DNA from: Syntrophales bacterium
GTDB taxonomy: Bacteria; Desulfobacterota; Syntrophia; Syntrophales; UBA2210
Assembly: GCA_023228425.1 (NCBI GenBank)
Contig: JALOBE010000011.1
Location: 21,177 to 85,176 of the forward strand
DNA length: 64,000 nt
Direction: 5' to 3'
The position numbers and the translations under genes are program-made. The first letter of the stretch is position 1; each line of letters starts with the position of its first letter. The notes beneath the pieces were generated by a model. The model had not been told where the DNA came from and did no database searches. It was given only the letters and a program-made list of their open reading frames with translations. Shown in pieces: positions 1 through 8,629 of the stretch.

Positions 1-108
1 CGCGCTTGCGCTTGGTGATCGTATCCGACCGGCCCAAGTTCGCTTCCCCGGTAGCATTTATCACGAAATGGCTATCCCGTTTCAGGGTTCGTCAACAGGA
101 GAGGCAGA
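1..108. other. Leader upstream of the ATP synthase operon
   Basis: No gene can be assigned in this edge fragment. Two forward frames are open across most of it, so it may hold the end of an upstream gene, but nothing is recognisable. A purine-rich ribosome-binding site (aggagaggc) lies just before the first ATG. Confidence 0.3.
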
Positions 109-537
109 ATGGTAGATCTTGATATAACACTTCTGTATCAGGCCGCAAATTTCCTCATCCTCATGTTTATCCTTAATCTCATTCTTTACAAGCCTCTTAT
201 GAAACTCCTCGGTGACCGTCAAAAGCGTATCGATGACGCTCACGACGAGGTCCGGTCTCTTGAGGCATCCATCGATGAAAAAGTTGCCGATTATGAGGAT
301 ACCCTGCGCAGGGCCCGGGCTGAGGCCATGGAGGAGCGTGAGAGCATCAAGGCGGCGGGAACCGATGCGGCGAAGGACATTCTCGGGTCAGCCCGCGAAG
401 AGGTGTCCGAAATGATTCAGGGATTTAAAACCAGGGCAGCCGCCGAGAAGGAGGAAGCCCGGATACTCCTTCATAAACAGACCCGCCGGATGGCTCGTGA
501 GATTTCCGAAAAGGTTCTGGGAAGGGGTGTCCAATGA
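109..537 (+). CDS. atpF': F-type ATP synthase subunit b' (peripheral stalk)
   Basis: This is the first stator b-type subunit of the FoF1 ATP synthase, linking the membrane sector to F1. The 142-residue protein has one N-terminal membrane helix (about residues 8-28, rich in F, L and I) followed by a long charged coiled-coil helix, which is the usual b/b' plan. A good Shine-Dalgarno sequence (aggagaggc) precedes the ATG. It overlaps the next gene by an ATGA junction, which suggests translational coupling. Two different b-type genes in tandem (b' then b) is a known arrangement in deltaproteobacteria and photosynthetic bacteria. The b versus b' assignment rests on order and the shorter length. 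Confidence 0.88.
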   Translation: MVDLDITLLYQAANFLILMFILNLILYKPLMKLLGDRQKRIDDAHDEVRSLEASIDEKVADYEDTLRRARAEAMEERESIKAAGTDAAKDILGSAREEVSEMIQGFKTRAAAEKEEARILLHKQTRRMAREISEKVLGRGVQ

Positions 538-1094
538 AGCGGTTCCTTATTGCAGCAGCCATTGTAGTGTTCTCGGCGGGTCTTTCCTATGCCGCCGGTG
601 ATGGAGACCATTCCGGACAGATGAAGGATTTTCTGTGGAGAATCCTTAACTTCACCATCTTTACCGCCATAATCTACCTGCTGGCGCGCAAGGCCGTCAG
701 GGGGTTTTTCTCAGGGCGACGCCGGCGGATACGGGAATCCATAGAAGAAGCCGAACGGTTCCGTGACGAGTCTCTCGAGAAACTGCGAGAGTACGAGACA
801 AAGCTCGAGAAGGCCTCCCAGGAGATCGTCGGGATCGCGGAGATGATCCGGTCCCAGGGAGAGCGCGAGAAGGAAAAGATCATTGATGACGCGAAGATAG
901 CGGCGGAAAAGATGAAGCAGGACGCCGGAACCCGGATCGACCAGGAGTTCAAGAAAGCCGTGGCGGAGCTGAAGGAAGAGGCGACGAGGCTGTCCGTCGA
1001 GATGGCGGAAGAGATATTGAAGAACAATATCGATGAAAAAGACCACGAAGCGATGGTCGACGATTTCTTGAATAGGATGGTGACCAGAAATTGA
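534..1094 (+). CDS. atpF: F-type ATP synthase subunit b
   Basis: This is the second stator b subunit, 186 residues. It begins with a signal-like hydrophobic stretch (residues 1-21, with an A-G-L-S-Y-A-A end). A second hydrophobic helix lies at about residues 33-52, followed by a long charged coiled coil to the C-terminus. The extra N-terminal hydrophobic segment is longer than in E. coli subunit b, and whether it is cleaved cannot be seen from sequence. It overlaps atpF' by 4 bp (ATGA) and atpH by 4 bp, so all three stalk genes look translationally coupled. Confidence 0.88.
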   Translation: MKRFLIAAAIVVFSAGLSYAAGDGDHSGQMKDFLWRILNFTIFTAIIYLLARKAVRGFFSGRRRRIRESIEEAERFRDESLEKLREYETKLEKASQEIVGIAEMIRSQGEREKEKIIDDAKIAAEKMKQDAGTRIDQEFKKAVAELKEEATRLSVEMAEEILKNNIDEKDHEAMVDDFLNRMVTRN

Positions 1095-1636
1095 GAGGAA
1101 GCGAAATCGCGAAGCGATATGCCAAGGCGCTCTTCAAGGTCGCGCAAGAGGATGAGGCTGTCGAAAAAATTCATGGTGAGCTGGCAGGCTTTGCATTGAC
1201 CCTGCGAGAGAACAAAAACCTGATGGAGTTTTTCGCCAATCCTGTATTCGACCAGAACGACAAGATATCGGTCATGAAGGAAATTCTCAAGAAAATGAAA
1301 ATTTCCGGTCTGACGGCAAACTTTTTGTACCTTCTTGTCGAAAAGAGAAGGATGAACATTTTCTTCGAAGTCGAGGCCTGTTTCCGTGATTACCTCGACA
1401 CGCTCATGAACAAGGTCAGGGTACAGGTGAAAACGGCATTTCCCCTGTCCGATGAGATGGTTGCAAGACTGTCGGCCCGCCTTCAGGAAATAACCGGCAA
1501 AAATGTGGAGATGGCCGTCGATGACGACAGGTCGCTCCTGGGAGGAATCGTCGTCGCCGTGGGTGATACCCTCTATGATGGGAGCATTAAAACGCAACTT
1601 TCGAGAATCAGGGAACTCATAAGGGAGGAGATATAG
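1091..1636 (+). CDS. atpH: F-type ATP synthase subunit delta
   Basis: This is the OSCP/delta subunit that joins the b/b' stalk to the top of the alpha3-beta3 hexamer. The 181-residue protein has the family opening (I-A-K-R-Y-A-K-A-L) and a C-terminal pattern ending in D-G-S-I-K-T-Q-L. The start is a TTG that overlaps the stop of atpF (TTGA), and no better ATG lies nearby. The weak start and overlap fit coupled translation. It sits directly in front of atpA with no gap. Confidence 0.9.
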   Translation: MRGSEIAKRYAKALFKVAQEDEAVEKIHGELAGFALTLRENKNLMEFFANPVFDQNDKISVMKEILKKMKISGLTANFLYLLVEKRRMNIFFEVEACFRDYLDTLMNKVRVQVKTAFPLSDEMVARLSARLQEITGKNVEMAVDDDRSLLGGIVVAVGDTLYDGSIKTQLSRIRELIREEI

Positions 1637-3151
1637 ATGCAGGCGATCAGGGCGGAAGAAATTACACAGATAATCTCGAAGCAGATCAAGGAATACGAGA
1701 AAAAACTTGATATAAGCGAGACCGGTACCGTGCTTAACGTCGGTGACGGCATCGCCCGCGTCTATGGCGTCGAAAATGCCATGGCAATGGAACTTCTCGA
1801 GTTCCCCGGCGGTATCCTCGGCATGGTGCTGAACCTTGAGCGGGACAACGTGGGTGTGGCCATTCTCGGTGAGGACACGCACATCAAAGAGGGCGATATC
1901 GTCAAAAGAACAGGGAATATCGCGCAGATTCCCGTGGGCGAAGGGGTCCTCGGCCGCGTTATCGACGCTACGGGACGGCCTATCGACGGCAAGGGGCCCA
2001 TTGAAACCAACGAATTCAGGCGCATTGAAATGGTCGCTCCCGGCGTTATCCATCGGCAGCCCGTCAACCAGCCCGTGTACACCGGCCTCAAGGCCATCGA
2101 CGCCATGACGCCCATCGGCCGGGGACAGCGGGAACTGATCATCGGCGACCGGCAGATAGGAAAGACGGCCATCTGCATCGATGCCATTATCCGCCAGAAA
2201 ACAACGGGCATCAAGTGCATCTATGTGGCCATCGGCCAGAAGAAGTCCACCGTGGCGCAGGTGGTCGAGGTGCTGCGGCAGAACGATGCCATGGACTACA
2301 CCTGCGTGGTTTCCGCCTGTGCCAGTGACCCCGGAACGCTCCAGTACATCGCGGCCTTCGGTGGTTGCAGCATCGGGGAATACTTCAGGGACAACGGTCA
2401 GGACGCCCTCATCATGTACGATGACCTCTCAAAACAGGCCGTAGCCTATCGCCAGATTTCACTTCTTTTGAGGCGCCCCCCCGGACGCGAAGCCTTCCCC
2501 GGCGACATCTTCTACAATCACTCCCGACTGCTCGAACGGGCCGCAAAGCTCAACGACGATCTTGGAGGGGGTTCCCTGACGGCCCTGCCGGTCATCGAAA
2601 CCCAGGCCGGTGACGTGTCGGCCTTTATTCCCACCAACGTTATTTCCATAACCGACGGTCAGGTATATCTCGAGCCCGACCTCTTCTATTCCGGTGTCCG
2701 TCCGGCCATCAATGTGGGACTGTCCGTGTCACGGGTCGGCGGCGCCGCCCAGGTTAAGGCCATGAAGCAGGTGGCGGGAACCCTGAAACTCGACCTGGCC
2801 CAGTACCGTGAGCTTGCTTCCTTTGCCCAGTTCGGCAGTGACCTCGACAAGGCCACGCAAGCGCAATTGGACCGGGGCGCCCGCCTGGTCGAAATCCTCA
2901 AGCAGCCCCAGTACAAACCCATGTCGCTTCCCGAGGAAGTACTGGTACTGTTCGCGGCGGTCCGCGGATACGTGGACAAGTACGAAGTTGCCCAGCTCAA
3001 GAGCTATGAGGAACAGCTGTTGAGCTTTGTCCGGGCCAAGCACCAGGATGTTCTCGACGAACTGGAGCAGAAGCAGGAAATCGACAGTGACGTGGAAAAG
3101 AAACTGAGAGCCGCCCTGGAGGAGTTCGACAGCATTTTCGCGGCGGCCTGA
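1637..3151 (+). CDS. atpA: F-type ATP synthase subunit alpha
   Basis: This is the regulatory, non-catalytic nucleotide-binding subunit of the F1 head (504 residues, normal length). The P-loop GDRQIGKT is at residues 170-177, and the region ALPVIETQAGDVSAFIPTN is present. The C-terminal helical domain is complete. A ribosome-binding site (gggaggag) lies at the end of atpH immediately upstream. It forms F1 with the gamma, beta and epsilon genes that follow. Confidence 0.97.
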   Translation: MQAIRAEEITQIISKQIKEYEKKLDISETGTVLNVGDGIARVYGVENAMAMELLEFPGGILGMVLNLERDNVGVAILGEDTHIKEGDIVKRTGNIAQIPVGEGVLGRVIDATGRPIDGKGPIETNEFRRIEMVAPGVIHRQPVNQPVYTGLKAIDAMTPIGRGQRELIIGDRQIGKTAICIDAIIRQKTTGIKCIYVAIGQKKSTVAQVVEVLRQNDAMDYTCVVSACASDPGTLQYIAAFGGCSIGEYFRDNGQDALIMYDDLSKQAVAYRQISLLLRRPPGREAFPGDIFYNHSRLLERAAKLNDDLGGGSLTALPVIETQAGDVSAFIPTNVISITDGQVYLEPDLFYSGVRPAINVGLSVSRVGGAAQVKAMKQVAGTLKLDLAQYRELASFAQFGSDLDKATQAQLDRGARLVEILKQPQYKPMSLPEEVLVLFAAVRGYVDKYEVAQLKSYEEQLLSFVRAKHQDVLDELEQKQEIDSDVEKKLRAALEEFDSIFAAA

Positions 3152-3213
3152 GACGAACACAGGCACTCACTCCGGCGTAATGTTGTGCAGGTTCTTAAGG
3201 AGACGATCCGGTA

Positions 3214-4086
3214 ATGGCTGAATCATTAAGAGATATAAAAAGAAAAGCCCAGGCCGTCGAAAAGACGAAACAGATAACACGGGCCATGAACATGGTTGCC
3301 GCCTCGAAGCTCAAGTCCGCCCAGACGCGGATGGAGAACTTCAGGCCCTACGCCCGGAAAGTCATGGAGGTATTGAACAGCCTGTCGTCGCAGATGTCGG
3401 GCATTTCCAATCCTCTCCTGGCCGTCAGAGAGCCGAAGAGAGCCAAGCTCATCGTCATGACGTCCGACAGGGGGCTTTGCGGGGGGTTTAACACGAACGT
3501 TATCAAGGCTGCCGAAGGATTCATCAAGTATCACCGGAATGAAGGCAAGGAACTGGCCCTGGTGACGGTGGGCAAGAAGGCCCGCGATTATTTCCGGCGC
3601 AAGGAAACCGTAACGAATCAGTACGTGGATGTCCTGGCGAATTTCAACATGGAGCTTGCGGTAGCTCTGGGCGCTGACGTGATCGGGCCCTTTGAGGAGG
3701 CCGAATATGATGAACTCTTCATTGCCTACAACGAATTCCGCAACATAGCTTCCCAGAGGCCGAAAATAGTACGCCTGTTGCCGCTTGCCGCCGAAGAGCC
3801 GGCTGAAAGCGACGTGTTCGGTGACTATATCTATGAGCCCTCCGACGAGGTTCTGTTCGCCCAGATCGTTCCCATGTACATCAGGGTCCAGATATTTAAC
3901 GGACTCCTGGAAACATCGGCCGGAGAACACGGGGCGCGCATGGTGGCCATGGAAAACGCCACCAGCAGTTGTGAGGAAATGATTGAGACTCTGACGCTGA
4001 AGTTCAACAAGGCACGACAGGCTGCCATTACGACCGAGCTCATGGATATCGTTGGAGGGACAGAAGCCCTGGCGAAGTCATCATAG
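3214..4086 (+). CDS. atpG: F-type ATP synthase subunit gamma
   Basis: This is the central rotor shaft of F1, 290 residues. The N-terminal helix carries the family pattern (RDIKRKAQAVEKTKQITRAM), the MTSDRGLCGGFN segment is present, and the C-terminal helix ends with the typical ARQAAITTELMDIVGG. The ribosome-binding site aaggaga precedes the ATG, and a 62-bp gap separates it from atpA. Confidence 0.97.
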   Translation: MAESLRDIKRKAQAVEKTKQITRAMNMVAASKLKSAQTRMENFRPYARKVMEVLNSLSSQMSGISNPLLAVREPKRAKLIVMTSDRGLCGGFNTNVIKAAEGFIKYHRNEGKELALVTVGKKARDYFRRKETVTNQYVDVLANFNMELAVALGADVIGPFEEAEYDELFIAYNEFRNIASQRPKIVRLLPLAAEEPAESDVFGDYIYEPSDEVLFAQIVPMYIRVQIFNGLLETSAGEHGARMVAMENATSSCEEMIETLTLKFNKARQAAITTELMDIVGGTEALAKSS

Positions 4087-4137
4087 CCCGGACTGGAACG
4101 ATTAAAAACCCGGACAGACCATTTTAAGGAGAGAGGG

Positions 4138-5547
4138 ATGAATACAGGAAAGATTGTTCAGGTAATAGGTCCTGTTGTGGACGTTGAGTTTGAAGAGGGC
4201 AAACTCCCGAATATTCTGAATTCCATATTGATTACAAACCCGACGATCAACGACGAGGAAGATAACCTCGTCGTCGAGGTGGCCCAGCACCTGGGAGACA
4301 ACGCGGTCAGGTGCATCGCCATGGATGTCACCGACGGTCTCGTGCGGGGCATGACCGCCAAGGACACGGGAGCCCCCATCACGGTTCCCGTGGGAAAGTC
4401 ATGCCTGGGACGAATTCTCAATGTCGTGGGACGGCCCGTGGACGGTCTCGGCCCCGTCGGCATGGAACAGACGGCTTCTATTCACCGCGAGGCACCGCAG
4501 TTCACCGAGCAGGATACGTCGGTGCACGTTCTCGAAACCGGCGTGAAGGTCATCGACCTCCTGGTCCCCTTTCCCCGGGGCGGAAAGATGGGCATGTTCG
4601 GGGGAGCCGGCGTGGGCAAGACTGTCGTCATGATGGAGATGATTCATAACATCGCCATGCACCATGGCGGCATTTCCGTTTTCGCCGGAGTGGGAGAGAG
4701 AACCCGTGAAGGAAACGACCTCTATCTGGAGATGAAGGAATCGGGCGTTATCAGTCAGGCTGCCCTGGTCTACGGTCAGATGACGGAACCCCCGGGAGCC
4801 CGCATGAGGGTTTCCCTGACCGCTCTCGCTCAGGCGGAGTATTTCAGGGATGAAGAGGGACAGGACGTGCTTCTCTTTGTGGACAATATATTCCGCTTTA
4901 CCCAGGCCGGCTCTGAGGTTTCGGCCCTTCTCGGGCGTATGCCCTCGGCGGTCGGATACCAGCCCACGCTGGCCACGGACCTCGGTGCCCTCCAGGAGCG
5001 CATCACCTCTACCACGAAAGGCTCCATTACCGCCGTTCAGTGCGTGTACGTTCCCGCCGACGACCTTACGGACCCGGCGCCGGCAACGACCTTCGCGCAC
5101 CTTGACGGAACGGTCGTTCTTTCCCGGCCTATCGCGGAACTGGGCATCTATCCCGCCGTGGATCCCCTGGATTCAACATCGAGAATTCTCGACCCTCTGG
5201 TTTTGGGAGAAGAACACTACGCCACGGCTCGCGACGTGCAGATGATCCTCCAGAAGTACAAGGATCTGCAGGATATTATCGCCATCCTGGGCATGGACGA
5301 ACTCTCGGAAGAGGATCGGCTTACCGTCAGCAGGGCACGCAAAATTCAACGATTCCTTTCACAGCCTTTCCACGTTGCCGCCCAGTTTACCGGAACGGAA
5401 GGAACGTTCGTCACTGTCGCCGACACGGTGCGGGGATTCAGGGAAATCCTCGACGGAAAGCATGACGAGCTTCCCGAACAGGCCTTTTACATGGTTGGCG
5501 GGATTGAAGATGTTATTGAAAAGGCGAAGAGACTCTCCGAGGATTAG
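4138..5547 (+). CDS. atpD: F-type ATP synthase subunit beta
   Basis: This is the catalytic subunit of F1, 469 residues, full length. The Walker A motif GGAGVGKT is at residues 155-162, followed by the catalytic GERTREGNDLY region. The DELSEED-loop equivalent reads D-E-L-S-E-E-D. The start follows an aaggagaga ribosome-binding site. It is the most conserved gene in the window and a good phylogenetic marker. Confidence 0.98.
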   Translation: MNTGKIVQVIGPVVDVEFEEGKLPNILNSILITNPTINDEEDNLVVEVAQHLGDNAVRCIAMDVTDGLVRGMTAKDTGAPITVPVGKSCLGRILNVVGRPVDGLGPVGMEQTASIHREAPQFTEQDTSVHVLETGVKVIDLLVPFPRGGKMGMFGGAGVGKTVVMMEMIHNIAMHHGGISVFAGVGERTREGNDLYLEMKESGVISQAALVYGQMTEPPGARMRVSLTALAQAEYFRDEEGQDVLLFVDNIFRFTQAGSEVSALLGRMPSAVGYQPTLATDLGALQERITSTTKGSITAVQCVYVPADDLTDPAPATTFAHLDGTVVLSRPIAELGIYPAVDPLDSTSRILDPLVLGEEHYATARDVQMILQKYKDLQDIIAILGMDELSEEDRLTVSRARKIQRFLSQPFHVAAQFTGTEGTFVTVADTVRGFREILDGKHDELPEQAFYMVGGIEDVIEKAKRLSED

Positions 5548-5569
5548 CGTCGGGCGGGAGGATTGATGC

Positions 5570-5977
5570 ATGGCTGATGAATTACTGCTTGAAATAGTAA
5601 CCCCCGAAGAAATGGTTTTCAGCGATGAGGTTGAAGACGTCTATGTTCCGGGTGTTGAGGGGGCTTTCGGTGTCCTCGTCGGGCACGCGCCCCTTTTGAG
5701 CGCCGTGAAACCCGGAGAACTTCATTTCCGTCGGGAGGGGAAGGAAACCAGTTACGCCGTGGGCGAGGGTTACGCCGAAGTGACGGGCAAACGGGCTACC
5801 GTTCTCGTGGAGATATGCGACCGCGCGGACAGGATTGACACGGCGGCGGTACACCGGCAAAAAGAAACGGCGGAAGCAAAGCTCGCGAAACTGGACAAGG
5901 ACGACAGTGGGTATGGAAAAGTGATGGCTGAAATCGAGATGGCTGAAATCCGCCTTAAGGTAGCGGAAAAAGCCTGA
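5570..5977 (+). CDS. atpC: F-type ATP synthase subunit epsilon
   Basis: This is the regulatory rotor subunit of F1, 135 residues. The N-terminal beta-sandwich carries the usual V-T-P-E and V-P-G-V-E-G-A-F-G-V-L-V-G-H-A-P patterns, and a C-terminal helical pair follows. It ends the operon: a strong hairpin plus T-run lies 44 bp past the stop. Genes for the membrane subunits a (atpB) and c (atpE) are absent from the operon and from this window. Confidence 0.95.
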   Translation: MADELLLEIVTPEEMVFSDEVEDVYVPGVEGAFGVLVGHAPLLSAVKPGELHFRREGKETSYAVGEGYAEVTGKRATVLVEICDRADRIDTAAVHRQKETAEAKLAKLDKDDSGYGKVMAEIEMAEIRLKVAEKA

Positions 5978-6020
5978 ACGACCCCACCCTTCACAACACG
6001 ATGATAGCCTGCTCCATTTC

Positions 6021-6063
6021 GGGCCGGTGAGACGATCAGACGGGATCTCACCGGCCCTTTTCT
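6021..6063 (+). terminator. Intrinsic terminator of the F1 operon
   Basis: There is a perfect 12-bp stem (gggccggtgaga at 6021-6032 with tctcaccggccc at 6046-6057), a 13-nt loop and then tttt. It lies 44 bp after the atpC stop. Confidence 0.9.
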
Positions 6064-6103
6064 GTGCCTGCGGGTCACGGGTCGTGTAGAGACCTTTAAC
6101 ACT

Positions 6104-6382
6104 ATCGATTGTGTCATTTCAACGGCCGCATGTGTCATTTCGAGGAGCGCCTTAAGGCCCGTCATTTCGAGGAGCGCCTTAAGGCCCGTCATTTCGAGGA
6201 GCGAAGCGACGAGAAATCCTGATGATTGCCGTTAGTGAAAGATTTCTCCCTACGGTCGAAATGACAAAAATGGCCGGCATTCAAGGCTCTCCTCGTCATT
6301 TCGAGGAACGTCTTAAGGTCCGTCATTTCGAGGAGCGAAGCGACGAGAAATCTTTCCTTGATATCGAAATGACACAATCGAT
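6104..6382. repeat. Repeat cassette with 17-bp terminal inverted repeats
   Basis: The ends are perfect inverted repeats: ATCGATTGTGTCATTTC at 6104-6120 and its reverse complement at 6366-6382. Inside are five direct copies of GTCATTTCGAGGA (starting at 6133, 6161, 6188, 6295 and 6322). Three are followed by a CTTAAGG-type tail, and two by agcgaagcgacgagaaatc. One inverted partner (gtcgaaatgac) is at 6255. Short frames through it read as low-complexity peptides and are not genes. It resembles interspersed palindromic repeats common in environmental bacteria, in a nested, partly amplified form. Confidence 0.8.
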
Positions 6383-6421
6383 TGTTGGAATGCGCTTGCC
6401 TCATCAGTGACGGTCTCGATC

Positions 6422-6440
6422 AAAAAGGGGAGCCCCCCTA
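6422..6440 (-). terminator. Terminator of the antiporter operon
   Basis: Read on the minus strand there is a short G/C hairpin (AGGGG, a four-base loop, CCCCT) followed directly by five T. It is about 265 bp past the last antiporter gene and faces the repeat cassette. Confidence 0.55.
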
Positions 6441-6705
6441 CCGAGCGACGGGCGTGACTCTCCTCGACCTGGTTCCCGGCGAATCCCTGCATGCAGTATG
6501 AATCCTTCGGATATCCTCCGGCGGATCCGCGAGGCGGTGGACGTTTCAGGCGGGTCACGCCTCGTGGAACGGCAGGAAAGGGGAAAGCGGGGTGAGCCCA
6601 CGGTACGGGGATGGCCCGGACAGGTTTCAACAGGAGGGAATCGGGTCGGAAGCACCTGGTGGGTTCCCGCCGGTCTCATTCATGATGGTATCTCCGGGGA
6701 GGAAG
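6441..6705. other. Intergenic region between the antiporter operon and its terminator
   Basis: No gene is supported. Both strands contain GC-rich inverted repeats (for example gaggcg at 6530-6535 with cgcctc at 6559-6564). Overlapping short frames exist, but none looks like a protein. It probably forms the 3' untranslated part of the antiporter transcript, and no known RNA family was recognised. Confidence 0.35.
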
Positions 6706-8430
6706 CTAGAGAGTTCCCCTCACGGCGAAAACAACAAAGATCACCAGAATGACGAACAGGATAACAGACATCGGTTTGCGGTATCTGTTGGCCGAATAGG
6801 TCGTGTCGGTGGATTCGTCATGCATGAAGAACCGAACGGGATTCTTGCTCAGGACCGCCACGGAGCGGGCAAAGGCAATCGCCTTGACCTCCATGGTATC
6901 GAAGAAGAAGTTTACCGATCTCACGAAGACAGCCCAGAAGACAGGCTTTGTTTTACGATAGAACCAGTCCGTATCCACGGGAATCGCGGGTTCTCCGGCG
7001 AGGCGGTCTTTCATGAGCCAGAAACCCACGAAGGTAAGGCCGAGTGTCTGCACCGCCTCAACGAGGTGGGGCACCGTGAAGGGACGATAGGTCGCGTCGA
7101 AGGGCAGCCAGGTGTACAGAAGTGAGGGGAAAATCCCGAAGAGAATGCAGAAGAAGGCGGCAATACCCATGCCGACGATCATGCAAGTCGGCGCCTCTTT
7201 CTTGGGGCGGACGCCCCAGTTCGCACCGAACCAGGTGTAGTAGGGGAGTCTCAGACCCGTATGGAGAAAGGTACCCATGGAGGCCAGCATCAGGACAAAC
7301 ATGGCCGCTTCGTAATGGGAGTAACCGGCCGCGCTTACGATCATCGACTTGCTGATGAACCCGTTCAGGAAAGGAATCCCCGATATTGAAAAAGCTCCGA
7401 CCAGGTACAGGCCCACAATCCACCGCTGGTATTTCGCCAGTCCGCCAAGCTGGTCGAGCTTGGACGTTCCCGTCGTATAGAGAACCGCGCCGGTGGCCAT
7501 GAAGAGCAGTGACTTGTAGAGAATGTGGCTGAATGCATGGGCTACGGCTCCGTTGAGGGCGAGCTGGGTTCCGATTCCGACGCCCACCACCATGTAGCCC
7601 ACCTGGCTGATGGTCGAATAGGCAAGTATTTCCCGGATATCCCTGGAGAGCAGGGCATATATGGTTCCCCAGAGAGTCATAACGGCACCGGCGATTATGA
7701 GGATCTCCCATCCGGGGAACAGCCGGATCAGCACATAGACTGCCGCCTTGGTGGTAAAGGCGCAGAGGAACACCGCACCCGTGACGGTCGCCTTCGGATA
7801 GGCGTCGGCAAGCCAGGCGTGCAGCGGAGGAACAGCCGCGTTCAGCGCCACGCCCAGAAGGATAAGCCGGGAGGAAAGTGACCCGTCACGGATTATCTGC
7901 GTAAGCTCCAGGGAGCCGCCGCCGGAAAGATGGAGGAGAATGCCCGACAAGAGAAGCCCGCCGCCGAAGAGATGAACCAGCACGTAGCGGAAACCCGCGC
8001 CTTCGGATTCCTTCGTCCGCCTCGCCCAGATAAGATAGGTGGCGGAAAATGCCATGATTTCCCAGAAGATGAAGAGCGTGAGAAAATCTCCGGCGAAAAC
8101 GGTGCCCAGGGCGCCTCCCGCATACAGCAGAGCCGCTACCTGCTGGCCCGTGTCTTCAAGATAGTACGCATAGACACCGCCGATAATCGTTATGAGAGCA
8201 AAGATGGTTCCGAACATGCGGCTCAGGCCGTCCACGTGGGCGACGGTCAGAGTATAGCCGGCGAACCCGACGGTCAACAGGTCGCCGAAGGGGGATATCC
8301 AGATGACCAGCAGTGATAGAAGCGGGAACAGGATGAACGACCCGGAGCGGAGAAACTTCGGCAGTAGCGGCAGAATAATGGCGCCGGCCATGAGAAAGAA
8401 AAAGGGTGGAAGATAGAAACTACTGAACAT
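6706..8430 (-). CDS. Proton-translocating antiporter subunit (NuoL/MrpA-N type)
   Basis: This is a 574-residue polytopic membrane protein of the complex-I-like proton/cation pump family. It has a membrane Glu (FIFWEIMAF), the H-x3-H-x3-K pattern (HAFSHILYKSLLF) and a long run of transmembrane segments. A C-terminal extension carries an extra amphipathic stretch and a terminal membrane helix (FVILVIFVVFAV). The extension makes it the most NuoL/MrpA-like of the three pump subunits here. It is the last gene of the operon. The upstream 69-residue gene overlaps its start by 11 bp. Confidence 0.85.
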   Translation of the reverse strand: MFSSFYLPPFFFLMAGAIILPLLPKFLRSGSFILFPLLSLLVIWISPFGDLLTVGFAGYTLTVAHVDGLSRMFGTIFALITIIGGVYAYYLEDTGQQVAALLYAGGALGTVFAGDFLTLFIFWEIMAFSATYLIWARRTKESEGAGFRYVLVHLFGGGLLLSGILLHLSGGGSLELTQIIRDGSLSSRLILLGVALNAAVPPLHAWLADAYPKATVTGAVFLCAFTTKAAVYVLIRLFPGWEILIIAGAVMTLWGTIYALLSRDIREILAYSTISQVGYMVVGVGIGTQLALNGAVAHAFSHILYKSLLFMATGAVLYTTGTSKLDQLGGLAKYQRWIVGLYLVGAFSISGIPFLNGFISKSMIVSAAGYSHYEAAMFVLMLASMGTFLHTGLRLPYYTWFGANWGVRPKKEAPTCMIVGMGIAAFFCILFGIFPSLLYTWLPFDATYRPFTVPHLVEAVQTLGLTFVGFWLMKDRLAGEPAIPVDTDWFYRKTKPVFWAVFVRSVNFFFDTMEVKAIAFARSVAVLSKNPVRFFMHDESTDTTYSANRYRKPMSVILFVILVIFVVFAVRGTL

Positions 8431-8629
8431 CGTAGTAATCCTCGTTCTTTTGAATAAACAGTTTCCCCAGGTATCGTGAGATCAGGATGAGCGCGATAGC
8501 TCCGATGAACCCGAATATGATGTAAAAACCGGGAATATTCTCCCACCAGTGGTGGGCTTTCCGGGTGAATTCCGCAATAAAGGAAAGTACAATAACGGCC
8601 CCGAGGGCTATCCAGAGATTCCGGTTCAT
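8420..8629 (-). CDS. Small membrane protein in the antiporter operon
   Basis: This 69-residue protein has two hydrophobic segments (about residues 5-17 and 34-51) and a charged C-terminus (QKNEDYYDV). It overlaps the pump genes on both sides (4 bp upstream, 11 bp downstream), so it is co-translated with them. I do not recognise a family. Its position between two pump subunits suggests a small accessory or assembly subunit, which is inferred only from context. Confidence 0.7.
   Translation of the reverse strand: MNRNLWIALGAVIVLSFIAEFTRKAHHWWENIPGFYIIFGFIGAIALILISRYLGKLFIQKNEDYYDVQ

Noticed and set aside
674..2053. A 459-codon open frame antisense to atpF, atpH and atpA
   Set aside because: It mirrors highly conserved ATP synthase genes in a GC-rich genome, has no ribosome-binding site or recognisable domain, and is a codon-bias shadow.
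6133..6350. The GTCATTTCGAGGA repeats as a CRISPR array
   Set aside because: The spacers are not unique or of constant length, the units are partly inverted, and no cas gene is near.
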